A stretch of 6,366 nucleotides of DNA from Phycisphaerales bacterium (GTDB lineage Bacteria > Planctomycetota > Phycisphaerae > Phycisphaerales > SM1A02): positions 1 to 6,366 of the forward strand of contig SLDM01000433.1 in assembly GCA_007125255.1 (NCBI GenBank), given 5' to 3'. The notes under the pieces are model-generated. The model was given only the letters and a program-made list of their open reading frames with translations. It was not told the origin of the DNA and did no database searches. This document shows, piece by piece, positions 6,311 through 6,366 of the stretch. The number at the start of each line of letters is the position of its first letter. Position 1 is the stretch's first letter. A program made the position numbers and the translations under genes.

Positions 6311-6366
6311 CCACGTCCGGGCCACGTCCGGACCACGTCCGGGCCACGTCCGGGCCACGTCCGGGC
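6311..6366. repeat. Tandem array of an 11-bp repeat upstream of acpP
   Basis: Five head-to-tail copies of CCACGTCCGGG fill 6311-6365. Four are identical, and the second (6322-6332) has A instead of G at its last base. The array continues to the window edge, so the total copy number is unknown. It begins about 15 bp upstream of the candidate acpP -35 box. The 11-bp period is close to one helical turn, so each copy would present nearly the same DNA face. No gene is seen in 6217-6366. Confidence 0.9.

Noticed and set aside
6217..6336. N-terminal extension of acpP to an upstream start
   Set aside because: The extension is unlike any ACP, crosses the candidate promoter and enters the tandem repeats, while the GTG at 6216 has an ideal AGGAG.
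6311..6366. CRISPR array
   Set aside because: The units are 11 bp and directly adjacent with no spacers, so this is a simple tandem repeat.

Overview
This window comes from a GC-rich bacterial chromosome in which every supported gene lies on the minus strand. From right to left they are an acyl carrier protein gene (acpP), a beta-ketoacyl-ACP synthase II gene (fabF), a bifunctional proline catabolism gene (putA), and the first 383 codons of an exported HEAT-repeat protein that runs off the left edge. The GC richness, the secreted HEAT-repeat protein and the general style of the proteins suggest Planctomycetota, perhaps Phycisphaerae. That assignment is an inference from protein style and was not tested by any search.

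Right part (4623-6366). acpP starts at a GTG with a strong AGGAG ribosome binding site. Upstream it has a plausible sigma70-type promoter, a perfect 7-bp stem-loop in the short leader, and an array of 11-bp tandem repeats that continues past the window edge. fabF follows 85 bp downstream with its own ribosome binding site. The two form the usual fatty acid elongation pair: ACP carries the growing chain and FabF condenses it with malonyl-ACP.

Centre (1446-4622). A 150-bp gap with a candidate promoter and two GC-rich inverted repeats separates fabF from putA. PutA is a 1008-residue fusion of proline dehydrogenase and glutamate-semialdehyde (P5C) dehydrogenase. It lacks the DNA-binding domain of the trifunctional enterobacterial form, so it is probably an enzyme only. 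It turns proline into glutamate and passes electrons to the respiratory chain.

Left part (1-1445). After putA comes a 296-bp gap. Just past the putA stop it holds a G-rich tract with quadruplex potential on the transcribed strand. Further on is a near-consensus promoter (perfect TTGACA, 17-bp spacer, TACCTT) with a roughly 100-nt leader that drives the HEAT-repeat gene. That gene has a signal peptide and an uninterrupted frame to base 1.

No RNA gene, CRISPR array, insertion sequence, phage gene or defence system was seen. This is mostly a housekeeping region. The parts that deserve a second look are the non-coding elements: the 11-bp repeat array and leader stem-loop before acpP, the quadruplex-capable putA 3' end, and the poorly understood exported HEAT-repeat protein.
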